Positions 49,799 to 61,300 are shown, counted from the stretch's first letter. The stretch is DNA of 64,000 nt from Leptospira stimsonii (GCF_003545885.1 NZ_QHCT01000011.1:1-64000), one strand, 5' to 3'. Notes: a model not told the origin generated them from the letters alone. Numbers and translations are program-made.

Positions 49799-51208
49799 AT
49801 GAGTTTTAAAAACGGAAAAAAGGATCGGCTCATATTCGGTGTGATCGGAGTTTTCGGTCTGATCGTATTTTCAGCATTCGTGATTTTTCCAAGAATAAAA
49901 AACAGCATTCGATCTGACGCTTATCGAAAGGTCCCAGTAAAAGTCGTTATAGCCAATACGGTGGAAATCGCTCCATCCATCGAATCGACCGGTTCCATCG
50001 AACCGGAGGAGAAATTGGATTTATATTTTAAGGTTCCCGGTCGGCTTGATAAACTCTTTGTGGAAGAAGGCGACCGGGTCAAACAAGGGAAGCTGCTTGC
50101 TTCCTTAGAAAAATTCAATTTCGACCAAGAGAAAAATCGTTATGAGGCTTCCTTGGATTCATCAAAAGCAAATCTGCGTTTGGCCCAGGAAAAATACGAA
50201 AAGGCAAAAAGGGGTGTAGAGGCTCGATTTATAGAAATTAAAAAACAAGCCGAACTTGTTCATAAATACAAGGAAGAATATGAAAAGGCCAAAAAAACAT
50301 ACGAGGCTAAGGAAGCGGTTGTAAAAGACGGGGGACTTAGTCAGGAAGAGTTGAATGTTTCAAGGGTTGAAATGATTTCTCGATCTACGGCGTATGAAAA
50401 CGGGAAAAGAGATCTTGAAATTCTTCAAATCGGCATGCGCGATTCGGATATCAAAGAAGCGGGCTTTGAAATTCCCAAAACCGAATCTAAAAAACTGTCC
50501 ATTTTAAAAGAGATTGGTACGAAAATCGAAAAAGCCGAAATGGATGTCGCCTCTGCAAGCGTTCGTTCTACCGATGCGCTTTTAACTTCAGCTAAACAGA
50601 ATCTTAAAGAGTCCGATCTATTTAGCCCGATCGATGGAATCCTGATTCGAAAATTTAAGACGAGAGGGGAAATTCTAAGCGGCGCGTCCGCACAAGGACA
50701 AGCGGTCTTTACAGTGGCGAAAATGGATAAAGTATTTGCCGTTTACAATGTTAGTGAAAAAGACTCGGTGAATATTCAAAAAGGTTTAAACGTTGAAGTG
50801 GTTGCCGATATTTTCGAAAACAAAAAATTTTCAGGATCGGTCGCGAGAATTCAGGAATTTATCGATGAAAAAACGCACACCTTACAAGTGAGTGCCAAAG
50901 TTTCCAATGAGAATCATTCGTTAAAACCGGGAATGTTCGTCAGAACCAAAACCTTTCAAGGCAGGAAAGAGAAGATGATCGAGATTCCGAGATCCTGTTT
51001 TACGGAATCCTCCGAAAAAGAAGGTTTTGTTTTCGTGATTCGAGGTAAATTCGCTTATAGAGTCAACGTTACTATTAAAGAAACGTTAGGCGATTCTTTG
51101 TTAGTTTCCACAGGTATTCATGAAGGAGATATGGTCGTTACCGACGGAATCTCTAGATTAAAGGAAGGTTCCGAGGTTGAAATTGAACAATCAAAAAAAG
51201 AACCTTAG
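49799..51208 (+). CDS. RND periplasmic adaptor (HlyD/MFP family)
   Basis: A 469-residue membrane fusion protein. N-terminal membrane helix LIFGVIGVFGLIVFSAFVIF, lipoyl half VEIAPSIESTGSIEPEEKLD with the matching half DLFSPIDGILIRKFKTRGEI, a long alpha-helical hairpin between (LDSSKANLRLAQEKYEKAKR onward), then the beta-barrel (LKPGMFVRTKTFQGRKEKMI) and membrane-proximal domain. It bridges the RND pump and TolC-like channel. Its ATG follows the previous stop without a gap. The hairpin is long, as in adaptors that reach a full-length channel. Confidence 0.85.
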   Translation: MSFKNGKKDRLIFGVIGVFGLIVFSAFVIFPRIKNSIRSDAYRKVPVKVVIANTVEIAPSIESTGSIEPEEKLDLYFKVPGRLDKLFVEEGDRVKQGKLLASLEKFNFDQEKNRYEASLDSSKANLRLAQEKYEKAKRGVEARFIEIKKQAELVHKYKEEYEKAKKTYEAKEAVVKDGGLSQEELNVSRVEMISRSTAYENGKRDLEILQIGMRDSDIKEAGFEIPKTESKKLSILKEIGTKIEKAEMDVASASVRSTDALLTSAKQNLKESDLFSPIDGILIRKFKTRGEILSGASAQGQAVFTVAKMDKVFAVYNVSEKDSVNIQKGLNVEVVADIFENKKFSGSVARIQEFIDEKTHTLQVSAKVSNENHSLKPGMFVRTKTFQGRKEKMIEIPRSCFTESSEKEGFVFVIRGKFAYRVNVTIKETLGDSLLVSTGIHEGDMVVTDGISRLKEGSEVEIEQSKKEP

Positions 51209-51235
51209 ATCCGCTTATATCAAACGACCCAACCC

Positions 51236-54200
51236 TTGCAAAATTTCCTAAAAAATCTTATTTCGAAAAAAGCCGGAATTCTCTCTTTCTATTTGTCCTT
51301 GATGCTTTTTGGAATCATTTCCCTTTTCGATTTGAAACTGGCAATCTTGCCGGATATTGGTTTTCCTAAAGTTCAAATTGAAACAAAGTATCCCTACGCG
51401 GGGATCGAAGAAGTAGAAGGTCTCGTTTCAAGACCCCTTTCGGAACGACTCTCCGGTGCAAGAGGCGTTAAACAGGTAACTTCCGTGTCCGAGCCGGGAA
51501 TCAGTAAAATTACGGTCACGTTCGTTAACAACCAGGATCTTGATTTTAAAATCTTAGAACTCCGGGAAAAAATAGAACAGGTTCGGGAAATTTTACCACA
51601 AAATTCGGAAAAGCCAGTTCTTACACGTTTTGATCCGTCCAGTAGCCCTTTTTTAGAAATGGTATTTTTTCCAAAAAAGGCCGAGGATTCGATCGGACTA
51701 CGAAAATATTTAGAGAATCATTGGAAGCCCGTATTGGAAAGGATAGAGGGAGTTGCAAGCCTCCAGATAGGCGGCGGGTACGATCGTGAGATTCTCGCGA
51801 AGATCGATTCCAAAAGAATGCTTTCCTACAATCTCTCTCCGGAGGTAGTAGGCAAGAGAATTATATTATCGAATCGTAATGTCCCCGCCGGAAGCGTTCC
51901 TTCGGGAGATAAAGACGTTCTAGTAAGAGTAAAAGGAGAGTCGGAAAATCTAAGCGACCTTTCGGAAACGGTCGTATCCGTCGGTCCAAATGGCGAGACT
52001 GTCAGACTTAAAGATTTTGCCGATGTGTCGATTCATTACAGAAAAAGATCCGAGAAGGCATTGTTCAATGGGAAAGAATGCGTAATATTCTATTTTTATA
52101 AAGAGTCCGGCGCTAATCCGATTTCTCTTTCCGGGAAGATTTCCAAAGAAGCAGATTTTTTATACGAATCATCGAAAGGGGAAGTGGAATTTGTCAGCGG
52201 CTACGATGAGGCGACGTACGTTCAGGAATCAATTCACGGCCTCAGGCTTTCCCTTATTATTGGAGCATTACTCGCTTTTTTAGTTTGTTTAGGAGTGATC
52301 CGTAATTTTTCAACTCCGCTCGTTTTGATTTGTATCGTTCCCGTAGCGGTGCTATCTAGTTTTTTCCTTTTTTGGGTTTTCGATCTTTCCATAAATATGA
52401 TGTCTTTGGGAGGTTTAACCGTCGGAATCGGGATGCTGTTCGATAATAGCAACGTGGTTTTATCTGCCATCGAAAAAAATCATACCGGGAAAACGAATGC
52501 TTTCGACGCGGTCGTTTTCGGTTTGGAAGAAGTTTATGTTTCCGTTATTTTAGCGACTTTATCCACTCTGTTCGTCTTTATTCCGATGATCTTTTTGCGA
52601 TCCTTTATAGGTTCGATTTTCAGCGAAATGGCGACAGCAATTTCCATTTCCCTTATTTTAAGTCTTTTGATCTCCCTCACTCTAACACCAGTTTTATATT
52701 CTTTGTTTCCTAAATGGACGCCAAAGGAAGGTTCGCTGATAGCATCCTTATTTGAATATTTCGCTAGGCTTGAACAGGCTTTAATCCGTTTACAAAGAGA
52801 TTATCTGGAAATCATTCTTCGTTTCCCTAATAAACTCGTCGTAATTCTAATTGTTCTCGTTTTTTTATCAGGATTTTCCATCTGGTTTGTCCGTAAGGAA
52901 ATTCTACCACAAATGAAAACTGGCGAATTCGAGGTTCAAATCAAGTTTCCTCAAGGAATTATGAGGGAGCGGGTCGAAGATATCAGTCTAGGAATCGAAT
53001 CCTATATTAAAGATAAATATCCGATCGAATTGAGCATTGCTAGAATCGGTAAAGAAAACGTTTCCAAACATTCCAGCGGTTTTAACATCGATCCGGTTAC
53101 CGAAATCCGTTTCGTAATTCGAGCTTGGGATGTTCGAAATACGACCGAAATCGTTGCCGGTGTTCGTACCGACCTCTTGCGCGAGTTTAATCAATTAGAA
53201 ACCAGCGTAAAATTTTCCGGCGATGTTCTATCCTCTTTGCTCGGAAAAAAGAACGAAATCGAAATCGAATTGCGTGGAGAGAACATTTCGGATTTAGAAA
53301 TGACCGGAAAAAAACTTAGGACTGAAATCGAAAAAATTCAGGGTGTCAAAAAAGTCTCCGCAGTCCTCGAAGATAAAATTCGATCCTATTCATTACGATT
53401 GGATGAATCGAAATTGCTAAGTTACGGATGGTCGGCAGACGCAGTTAGCGAATTTCTTAAAATAGGTACTTTAGGCGGTTATTTTTCCGGATTGGAGATT
53501 TCGGGGGAGGAAGTTCCGATTCGACTCGTTTTTCGGGAAGAAGATATTCCGAACGCACATTCATTTAAAAATTTATACATTCCACACTCAGGGAAACTTG
53601 TACCTTTGAGTGAAATTTCCGTTTTGGAGGAATCCTTGCAGTTCCGCTCCTTATACGGTGTCGATACAAGCAGGGCTAATTTTTTAAGCGTTTATACGGA
53701 TGAAAGCAAAAAAGAAAGCGTAGAAATGGAGACGGCAGGACTTTTCAATTCAAAGAACAATCCCGAAGTTGCGATCGACTTTAGAAATAAAGACGATTCC
53801 AAAGATGTCCTATTCGAACTCCTATTTACGGTTGTACTCGCTTATGTTATTCTTTATTTATTGATCGCCGGTCAATTCGAATCGATTCGAGTCGCCAACA
53901 AGATTCTTCTCACGATTCCATTTGTGGTGTTCGGAGCGTTGCCAATTCTTGCCGCGACCGGAAAATCCCTGAACGCGAGTTCGTTCGTCGGTTTAATTTT
54001 ATTGATGGGAATTTCGATCGATTCCGCCGTTTTATTTTACGAATATTATATATTAGAAAAAAAGAAAATAAGATCATCCGAAAAAGCCGCATTTAGCGCG
54101 TCCGCGATCATTTTTAGACCGGTAATTATGAATTCCGCAACCACCTTTGCAGGACTTCTTCCGGTGATGTTAGAATTGACGCCCGGCTCGGAATTTCAAT

Positions 54201-54298
54201 CTTCAATGGCCACCGCGATTGGCTTCGGACTTATTTTGAGTGTGTTAAATTCTCTTTTTTGGATACCTCTCCTTTTTGCCAAGGAAGAAAGAAGCTAA
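51236..54298 (+). CDS. RND efflux pump subunit, catalytic partner
   Basis: A 1020-residue inner-membrane transporter of the AcrB/CusA superfamily, TTG start at 51236. Twelve helices in two groups with two large periplasmic loops (ILPDIGFPKVQIETKYPYAG, VLEDKIRSYSLRLDESKLLS). In helix 4, LTVGIGMLFDNSNVVLSAIE keeps Asp403 but has Asn404 where AcrB has the second Asp. In helix 10, LILLMGISIDSAVLFYEYYI has Asp929 where AcrB has Lys940. The proton relay is therefore altered, like HAE-type relatives outside Proteobacteria. It works with the adaptor before it and the degenerate partner after it. Confidence 0.85.
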   Translation: MQNFLKNLISKKAGILSFYLSLMLFGIISLFDLKLAILPDIGFPKVQIETKYPYAGIEEVEGLVSRPLSERLSGARGVKQVTSVSEPGISKITVTFVNNQDLDFKILELREKIEQVREILPQNSEKPVLTRFDPSSSPFLEMVFFPKKAEDSIGLRKYLENHWKPVLERIEGVASLQIGGGYDREILAKIDSKRMLSYNLSPEVVGKRIILSNRNVPAGSVPSGDKDVLVRVKGESENLSDLSETVVSVGPNGETVRLKDFADVSIHYRKRSEKALFNGKECVIFYFYKESGANPISLSGKISKEADFLYESSKGEVEFVSGYDEATYVQESIHGLRLSLIIGALLAFLVCLGVIRNFSTPLVLICIVPVAVLSSFFLFWVFDLSINMMSLGGLTVGIGMLFDNSNVVLSAIEKNHTGKTNAFDAVVFGLEEVYVSVILATLSTLFVFIPMIFLRSFIGSIFSEMATAISISLILSLLISLTLTPVLYSLFPKWTPKEGSLIASLFEYFARLEQALIRLQRDYLEIILRFPNKLVVILIVLVFLSGFSIWFVRKEILPQMKTGEFEVQIKFPQGIMRERVEDISLGIESYIKDKYPIELSIARIGKENVSKHSSGFNIDPVTEIRFVIRAWDVRNTTEIVAGVRTDLLREFNQLETSVKFSGDVLSSLLGKKNEIEIELRGENISDLEMTGKKLRTEIEKIQGVKKVSAVLEDKIRSYSLRLDESKLLSYGWSADAVSEFLKIGTLGGYFSGLEISGEEVPIRLVFREEDIPNAHSFKNLYIPHSGKLVPLSEISVLEESLQFRSLYGVDTSRANFLSVYTDESKKESVEMETAGLFNSKNNPEVAIDFRNKDDSKDVLFELLFTVVLAYVILYLLIAGQFESIRVANKILLTIPFVVFGALPILAATGKSLNASSFVGLILLMGISIDSAVLFYEYYILEKKKIRSSEKAAFSASAIIFRPVIMNSATTFAGLLPVMLELTPGSEFQSSMATAIGFGLILSVLNSLFWIPLLFAKEERS

Positions 54299-54318
54299 AT
54301 TTTTCGCAAAGATAGCCT

Positions 54319-57009
54319 ATGTTTATCCTATTCGACATGCTTGCGAAACGAAGACCCGGGTTCCATTTATCGATCCTCGCTTTATCGCTTCTGATGACTG
54401 TTTTAAATTTATTAAACGTTAGTTGGGAAGTTTATCCTTCGTTTGCTTCCGGAAACGTCGTAGTTACGACACAACATGCGGGGACCGATGTTCAAAAAGT
54501 GGAATCCGATATCACGTTTCCTTTAGAAGAAGCGTTGTCCAGTACGGGCGGAATTTCGGAAATGCGTTCCGTGACCGAAGCTGGCAAGTCCGAGATCCGA
54601 TTGAGTTTTGAAAACCCGGACAAAATTCTAAAATATATCGCCGAAATCAGGGAAAAAATTGAACGCGTTACCGCAGGTTTTTCAAGAGAGGTTCGTAAAC
54701 CCATTATCGAATCTTCCGGCTCGGGAGAAAGTCCCGCCTTGATACTCTCGATTCAAAAGGATGCAGGAGACCCTAGGGAATTGCGCCTATTTGCCGAAAA
54801 AAGACTGAAAGCAAAAATCGAGACGAATTCGAATGTGGGGAGAGTCTTATTAGTCGGCGGAGAATCGTACGAAATACTAATAGCGATCGATCGAGATCGT
54901 TTGGAAGCGGAAGGGCTTACGATTGACGACGTGATTCGAAAAATAAAATCGAATCATACGTATTCTCTTATCTCTGTTTCCCGTGAAGGAGAAATTCAAA
55001 AACCGATTTATTTGAATTCGAAGAAAAAAGAGCCAAGTGATTTTGCGCAAATTCCGCTGAGTCAAAAAAATCGAGGGAATCTTTTTTTAAGGGACGTAGC
55101 TAGGATCGATTATCAAACAAAAGATAAGGAAAACTTCTTTAGAAGGAACGGTAAGGAGGGTTTAAGTTTATACATTTACCCTTCTTTTCGAGGAAATCTC
55201 AGTTATTTAAGTAAAGAAGTGGAAAGTCTTCAAACGGAATTTCAAAAAGACGGAATTCTTCTTGAGATCATATACGATCGTTATTCCCAGATCCGAAAAG
55301 AGCTATTCGACCACTTTCTATTTTCAGGTCTTTTGTTTCTCTTTTCGGTCCTATTTTTTTTTCGAGACTCTGCGGTTTCCCATTTACTTCGTTTTGTTTC
55401 CACAACGATCATTGTTTCGGGAATTTTTCATGCGTGCTTCGGAAGTATTAACGTTCTACTTTCGATAGGGGCGAACGTATTTATTCTTCTTTTTTTAATT
55501 TTGCCGAATTTCGCTATTCAATTTCCACAAAAACGATTCGGGATTCCCGTTTTTCAAGCGGTTTGGGCAATCGTTCTTTTCTTTTTGTTTCAAAAAGATT
55601 TCGGAATCTTTTTATTTCAAACGGCCTTTGCCAGTATCTGCTTTCTAATCGTTTGGAATTTTACGATCCGTCTGAATTTTCATTCCTTTCCTTTCTTAAA
55701 TCGATTTTCCGAAGCGGATCGTTTTTTCATACTCATTACCAATCCTTGGTGTGATCGCATCAAAGTCGCAGGTTTTAAATTTGCTGAGACCGCGCGCATT
55801 TACCTGGGGAATACGGCTTTTCTTTCACGCTTTCAAACATTTTACCAAATGATGAAGTTTCGCTTTAACGAAAACCCGATCTTCGGATGGATTGCGATTT
55901 CAATCATTTCTGTTTTAGTCATCGTATTTACGTATAAAAGTTATTCGGTTCGAGTTCAAAGACAGATTCTTTTGTGTATGGTCGAGTTGCCTTCCGGTAC
56001 AGGAGTGAAAGCAACGGATACAGTTTCAAAAAAAGTGGAGGCTCTTCTTTTACAGTCCGATTCGATCGAGGAGACCGTTGCAAAAGTTGAAAAAGATCAT
56101 TCTCGAATTCTAATTCGTTTGAAGGACGGTTTTCAGGCAAATTCGGAATTGATCTCAAAATTAAAAAAACTCGTCGGCAAACAAAGTCCCGCATTCGTTT
56201 TTTTTACGACCGATTCCGATCGGAACTCCGCAGAGGAAAGCACATTTGAAATTTTAGGAAGCGATCCGAAGACGATTCACGATTTAGTTCAATCCGTTGC
56301 AAAACAAGTGACAGCATTTCCGGAAACAGAAGAAGTCGTTTTGCGTTACAAGGGTCCAAGAGAAGAACTCCTCATGAATGTCGACCCGGGAAAATCCTCT
56401 CAATCTCTTTTGGATAGTTCGAAACTCGGGGAAGACTTAAGGCTTACTTTACAAGGAGGTATCGCGGCAAAGACATTTTCAGACGGAAAAGAGTTCGATG
56501 TTCGGGTTCGAGGTTCGGCGGAATTCAGAGGGTCCAAAGATTCTATGGAAAAAATTCATGTCCGCAATTCTGAAGGAAAATTCGTTCCTTTAGGAGAAGT
56601 CACTTTCGGCCAAGAAGATTTCACTCCAGTAAAAGTCTTTCATAAATACCGTTCACGATATCTTGCGTTTAGCGTAAAATTCAGAGATAAGAGTTCAGGA
56701 GATAGAGTCGCTTTAGAAAATCGAATTCTCGCATTTCCACTTCCTTTCGGATATCGAATCGAAAAAGCGGAGCAAAAAACTTCTAAAATCTTCGAAACTT
56801 TAGGCGATGCGAATGCCGGTTTTTATCTGTTTCTTTTCGTTTTAATCCTTTCGCGCATTTTCCAAATTGCGAATACCGAAAACCGAATACAAGAAATCGC
56901 GCTCTATTTACTCAGAGTTGCTGCGTTGTTTTCATCGATTCGATTTCTTTGCGGCGAATGGAAGGCAGACTCTTATCTGTATTTCCTCTCTTTAGGACTT
57001 TTTTTATAG
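54319..57009 (+). CDS. Degenerate RND-like partner subunit
   Basis: An 896-residue relative of RND pumps. The periplasmic regions are recognisable (VYPSFASGNVVVTTQHAGTD, FPLEEALSSTGGISEMRSVT, IAIDRDRLEAEGLTIDDVIR; later LLMNVDPGKSSQSLLDSSKL). Helix 4 reads INVLLSIGANVFILLFLILP, without any Asp of the proton relay. The protein ends after GFYLFLFVLILSRIF and a short tail (FLSLGLFL), so the usual helices 8-12 are missing or reduced. The likely role is a non-translocating subunit that joins the preceding pump, as MdtB and MdtC form mixed trimers; this is inference. Confidence 0.75.
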   Translation: MFILFDMLAKRRPGFHLSILALSLLMTVLNLLNVSWEVYPSFASGNVVVTTQHAGTDVQKVESDITFPLEEALSSTGGISEMRSVTEAGKSEIRLSFENPDKILKYIAEIREKIERVTAGFSREVRKPIIESSGSGESPALILSIQKDAGDPRELRLFAEKRLKAKIETNSNVGRVLLVGGESYEILIAIDRDRLEAEGLTIDDVIRKIKSNHTYSLISVSREGEIQKPIYLNSKKKEPSDFAQIPLSQKNRGNLFLRDVARIDYQTKDKENFFRRNGKEGLSLYIYPSFRGNLSYLSKEVESLQTEFQKDGILLEIIYDRYSQIRKELFDHFLFSGLLFLFSVLFFFRDSAVSHLLRFVSTTIIVSGIFHACFGSINVLLSIGANVFILLFLILPNFAIQFPQKRFGIPVFQAVWAIVLFFLFQKDFGIFLFQTAFASICFLIVWNFTIRLNFHSFPFLNRFSEADRFFILITNPWCDRIKVAGFKFAETARIYLGNTAFLSRFQTFYQMMKFRFNENPIFGWIAISIISVLVIVFTYKSYSVRVQRQILLCMVELPSGTGVKATDTVSKKVEALLLQSDSIEETVAKVEKDHSRILIRLKDGFQANSELISKLKKLVGKQSPAFVFFTTDSDRNSAEESTFEILGSDPKTIHDLVQSVAKQVTAFPETEEVVLRYKGPREELLMNVDPGKSSQSLLDSSKLGEDLRLTLQGGIAAKTFSDGKEFDVRVRGSAEFRGSKDSMEKIHVRNSEGKFVPLGEVTFGQEDFTPVKVFHKYRSRYLAFSVKFRDKSSGDRVALENRILAFPLPFGYRIEKAEQKTSKIFETLGDANAGFYLFLFVLILSRIFQIANTENRIQEIALYLLRVAALFSSIRFLCGEWKADSYLYFLSLGLFL

Positions 57010-57052
57010 ATAAGGAAAATAGATTCTCCCTAAAAAATATACGCAGTTTCGG

Positions 57053-58180
57053 TTAATCGGTTTCCACTTTGCGCCCGTTGTAGATAAAGAATTCGGGATT
57101 TTGTCCTTTCGGATATTGAAAGTAGTAGACCCGTTTGATCGAGGTCTTGGGTTCCAACAACATCGCTTCATAAGGAGCCCGGAAGGTTATAAAGGTCTTG
57201 GGATCGAAAGGGACGTATTCGATATGCTGCGGTTGTCCCGTGTGGATTTCGACTCCGGGAAATTGAGCGGGATCGGAAACTTTCCTTTGCAGTTCCCAGA
57301 GACTCGGATAAGGAGCGAATCGAAACGGAGTAACCCAGGCATTGGCGTCCGAAGCATTTTCGTATTCGACGGTAACCTTGACAAAGTCGTCCTGTTCGGG
57401 ATGGGTAGGGGTTATCTTATCTTTTCTCGGCGGACCACCTCCGCCGACCACACTTTTATAATACGAGTCCACTTTTTGCACGTCTTTGATTTTTGTTTTC
57501 AGAACATAGGTTCCGTAATCCAAAGGCGCGGTTTTTACCACTTCGTAATCGGCAATAATTTCATCCGAAAGCTTGGAAACTAAACGAGGATCCTGCATTA
57601 CCGTTCGGACGGATTTATATATATTGGGGTCGATCACCGTTCCTTTCGGGTTGAGCCAATAAAACGGCAGTATTAAGATTTGGGTCCAGGTTTGCGCATA
57701 GATCGCATTTTCAGAAATCGAAGAAATCTTTTCCGAAATTCCGTTATTATCATAAAGTTCCGCATCGAGCTTGAAGTCCCGAGTGTTGACGGTCGGGATT
57801 ATGAACGCGGTCAGAATCGAAGCGTAGAAAGTCCAGTTGATCCAAGACGCGAATCTGGAAAGGCGAAGAACCAATACGTTTTTTAGATTTCCTACCGGTT
57901 TCGCATAACTTTCTGTAGAATGAACTGCAATCAATTTGAGTCTGGGATGTTCGGCAAATTCTTCCTTTAGGTCATCGCTGATACTCAATTCCGTGAACGA
58001 TCCGCGCGCGTATCCGAGAGGCGTGGATTCGTAGATTACGATGACTCCGAGTTTCGGACCGTTTCCGGAAAGAGAGGGGATCTGAAAGTCGTCCCTTATT
58101 GAATTTCTATAGATTGTTATGCAGGAAAACGATAGGAACAAAGGAAGAGTCAGGACCGTTATGCATCGCTTGAGTACCAT
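57053..58180 (-). CDS. Leptospiral lipoprotein of unknown function
   Basis: A 375-residue protein, read toward the end of the efflux operon (43 bases between the stops). Signal peptide MVLKRCITVLTLPLFLSFSC with Cys20 as lipidated residue. The middle region has one hydrophobic segment (WINWTFYASILTAFIIPTVN) and a W-rich patch (AIYAQTWTQILILPFYWLNP). The C-terminal part is beta-like with a VTVEYENASDANAWVTPFRF segment. No family recognised. Expected at the cell surface or periplasmic face of the outer membrane. Confidence 0.7.
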   Translation of the reverse strand: MVLKRCITVLTLPLFLSFSCITIYRNSIRDDFQIPSLSGNGPKLGVIVIYESTPLGYARGSFTELSISDDLKEEFAEHPRLKLIAVHSTESYAKPVGNLKNVLVLRLSRFASWINWTFYASILTAFIIPTVNTRDFKLDAELYDNNGISEKISSISENAIYAQTWTQILILPFYWLNPKGTVIDPNIYKSVRTVMQDPRLVSKLSDEIIADYEVVKTAPLDYGTYVLKTKIKDVQKVDSYYKSVVGGGGPPRKDKITPTHPEQDDFVKVTVEYENASDANAWVTPFRFAPYPSLWELQRKVSDPAQFPGVEIHTGQPQHIEYVPFDPKTFITFRAPYEAMLLEPKTSIKRVYYFQYPKGQNPEFFIYNGRKVETD

Positions 58181-58367
58181 TGTTTATTCCTTATTGCAAG
58201 AGTTTGATTCCGAGTGATTGATTTATTATTAAAACTAATAGGAGAGGGTTTGTTTTTTAATAAAAAGAATTTCCGGCTTTTTTATTTCCGATTTATTTTT
58301 TAGTTGTGTCAATTCTAATTGTGATATTATTTTGACAAAAACATCACAGAGATTGGATGGATTTCTT

Positions 58368-61300
58368 ATGTCGAATGCGGTAAAGAAGCGATGTCAACGG
58401 TTCATTATTTTCCTTTTTGGATTCATTATTTTTTTTAGTCATGAAAAATCCAGACTTTTTGCGCAGCCAGTCGGCCCAATCGACTTAAATACGGGTAGTT
58501 ATCAGGCAAACGACTGGAATTCGCTTTTCGAACAAGCGTTTCATCTTTCGAGTGTCACTTCCTGGGATCAATTAGTGAATCAGCAGTTTGTCTCCTTTAA
58601 GGCTGATTGGGAGACGCAAGCAAACATTGAATTTACAAATATTCTTTCCACGGTTACACAAACCGACGGCGTTGTCGGCAATCAGGCATATATCGACTAC
58701 GTTACCAATTACTTGAATCTTGAAAAGGAAGACGCGGCGAAGAACTGGGAGGCGTTGGCGTCAGCGCGTATTCAGGAAGAACGAAATTATTTTCTTGCGA
58801 GTCTACAAGGGACACAGGTGGACGCGTTAGGCAACACCATCCCGAATCCTTCCAATGGAAGCACCTCTCAGGCGTTGGAGGAATGGAACTCCAATTTTCA
58901 ACAGAATGTGCAGGTAGGCCTTTACGAATTTCAAACCGCACTCACCAATCTTCAGACGACCTTTCAATCGATGTGGAACTCCATTTCCTCAACGGACGCC
59001 GAGTTTGCCGCCAACCTTCAGCAGATAGAAGCGTTTGAGTCTCAAGTCCGCAGTACCGTGCAGTCGAATAACAACGGTTTAAAAGCGTATCTGTTACAAC
59101 AATCGCTTTTGCATAATCGGAATTCAGCGGGGGTATCGCTACTTGGGGATTTTAGTACTCTTACAAATGCGGAACTCTTGACCGCATACAATAGCATCGA
59201 TGAGACGAAGCTAAATGCGGCAGGGAGACGATTGAAGGATTTGATCGACGATTTAAGTGCGGCCTTGGATCCAACTCAACCTGCGTCGCTTACGGATATT
59301 GCCGATACGATGCAGGATTATCTGCAAGAGCAACAGCAATATGCAACCACTACCGCGCAAGGGTATCGGGACGTGGAGTATGATCTTTGGTCTTACGGTG
59401 ACGGAACTCTGCACAATTTTTCTCTTAACGGTTTTACAACTACTACATGGAACGATCCCGTTGCAGTTTTGGCAAAAAATTATATCGATAATCCTACAAC
59501 CGCGAATTATACAGCTTTACTTGCTCAATTAAGCGGCCTATTAGGAAATCCTAATTTGGTCGTGAGCGACGTAAGTAATGTAGATTTAGTCGCTAATTCT
59601 ACTTCGGATTATGTAAATCATTATCTCGCTTTTAATTCTGATGTGGGAACTCCGTTTTTAGGTTTGGGCGGATCTTATCGTTCCGATGGAACAGGATTTT
59701 GGACGTTTCAAGGTCTTTATTGGGCTGGGTGGGCAGGTGTTTTCTGGTCGTATACAGAAACATATGCGGAAAACAATGTTTACTTCCAAGGAAATGTTCA
59801 GGTTCACGATTTAGCGGCTCAGAATAACGCGCAGCTTTACGAAGGATACAGGGACGAGTTGAACGGGAAGTTCAACCTGTGGCAGGGGACGCTTTTGCCC
59901 GCGATTCAGAACTGGGAGCAACAGGTAACCGATTACAAGGCACGTTATACGGAATGGCAGGCTAAAAAAGTAGAGTTACAGGCGAATTTACAAACGCAGT
60001 ATCAATCGCAGTCTGCGGAACTTTTTCAAAATCGTGATAGCTGGTTAACGGAACTATCGAATCTGAATGCGGACGCTAATTCAGTTGCGAATAACGCACC
60101 GTTGCCGGCTTTTTCGACGAACGTAAACACGAATTCTTTGACATCAATCTCTCAACAGATCAGCCAGTTTCAGAATACGGAATTACCGAATGCAAACGTA
60201 ATCAATCAGTTTGCCACCAATCTCCAACAGGCGGTCAACGGCGCGTATAACCTGAGTTTGATCGAGGCGAATCAGATTGCGGCCTTACAAAGTCAGAAGG
60301 AAGCGCTTGAAAGTCTTGTGCAGAATTTAGAAAAACAAAGAGAAATGAAGGATGAGGTTCCGGATGACGTTTTGGCGAAGTTTACCGGAAAAAACTCCAA
60401 TGGAGACGATTCCAATGCTCCGGACGCCGGTATGTGCATGGGGAGCAAATATAAATCGAACCAATCCGCTTGCGATGCGATTCAAAACGACGATCGGTAT
60501 TTTCAAAATAAATATAAGAACGTTTATGCGGACTCGGCAGGCAATATACATGTAGTTTATGAAGAGAAATCGGGAGTTGCCACTTTAGAAGACGGAAAAG
60601 ATGCGACGGATTTTGCAAGCTATCATTTGGAAACGAAAACGTCGGATCGAGTGATTGGGAATGCGGGGACGGTTAAACTTGCAGATACGAGCAAGTTAGG
60701 CGGAATTTTCAATTCGAATTGGCTGTCGGAATCGAAGGAAGACGAGTTTGTGTCGTATATGAACCAATCAAACGCAAATCGAACGAAGGATTATCTCAAC
60801 GACAAGTTTATCGATTCCATTTCCGCCAATATGCAAAATTTGGACAAGGTAGAAAATCAGAATAGCATCCTTGCTCAAAAAAGTGCCATAGCCCAAGTGA
60901 ATTTTCATAAAACCGCGTCGAGTCTGGTTCAAGCAATGATCGGAGGCACGTCCGGGACTGCGTGGGCGAAACAACAGATAAAGGATATGACCGTTTCTGC
61001 GGTTTCGAAGGCGATTTCTAAAGCGTTCCCAAATATATCGCCTGATTTGGTTGCGGCTTGGCTTGGGAATCACGAGAACGAGAAAGCGCGTAAAAAAGCG
61101 GAACAGCAGATGCAGACCCGAACGATTATAACCGCCGGTGTGATTGGGGCAGGATTCACGGTTCTTGGACCACTCGCGATTACAGGCACAGGTCTGTCTG
61201 CCGGTGCTTTAGGAACGTTTGCCGCAACCGGAGCCGCTTCCGGAATCATTACTGCTTCCGCTTTAACTTATGTGCCTGGTTTGAAAGAGATAGGAAAGCC

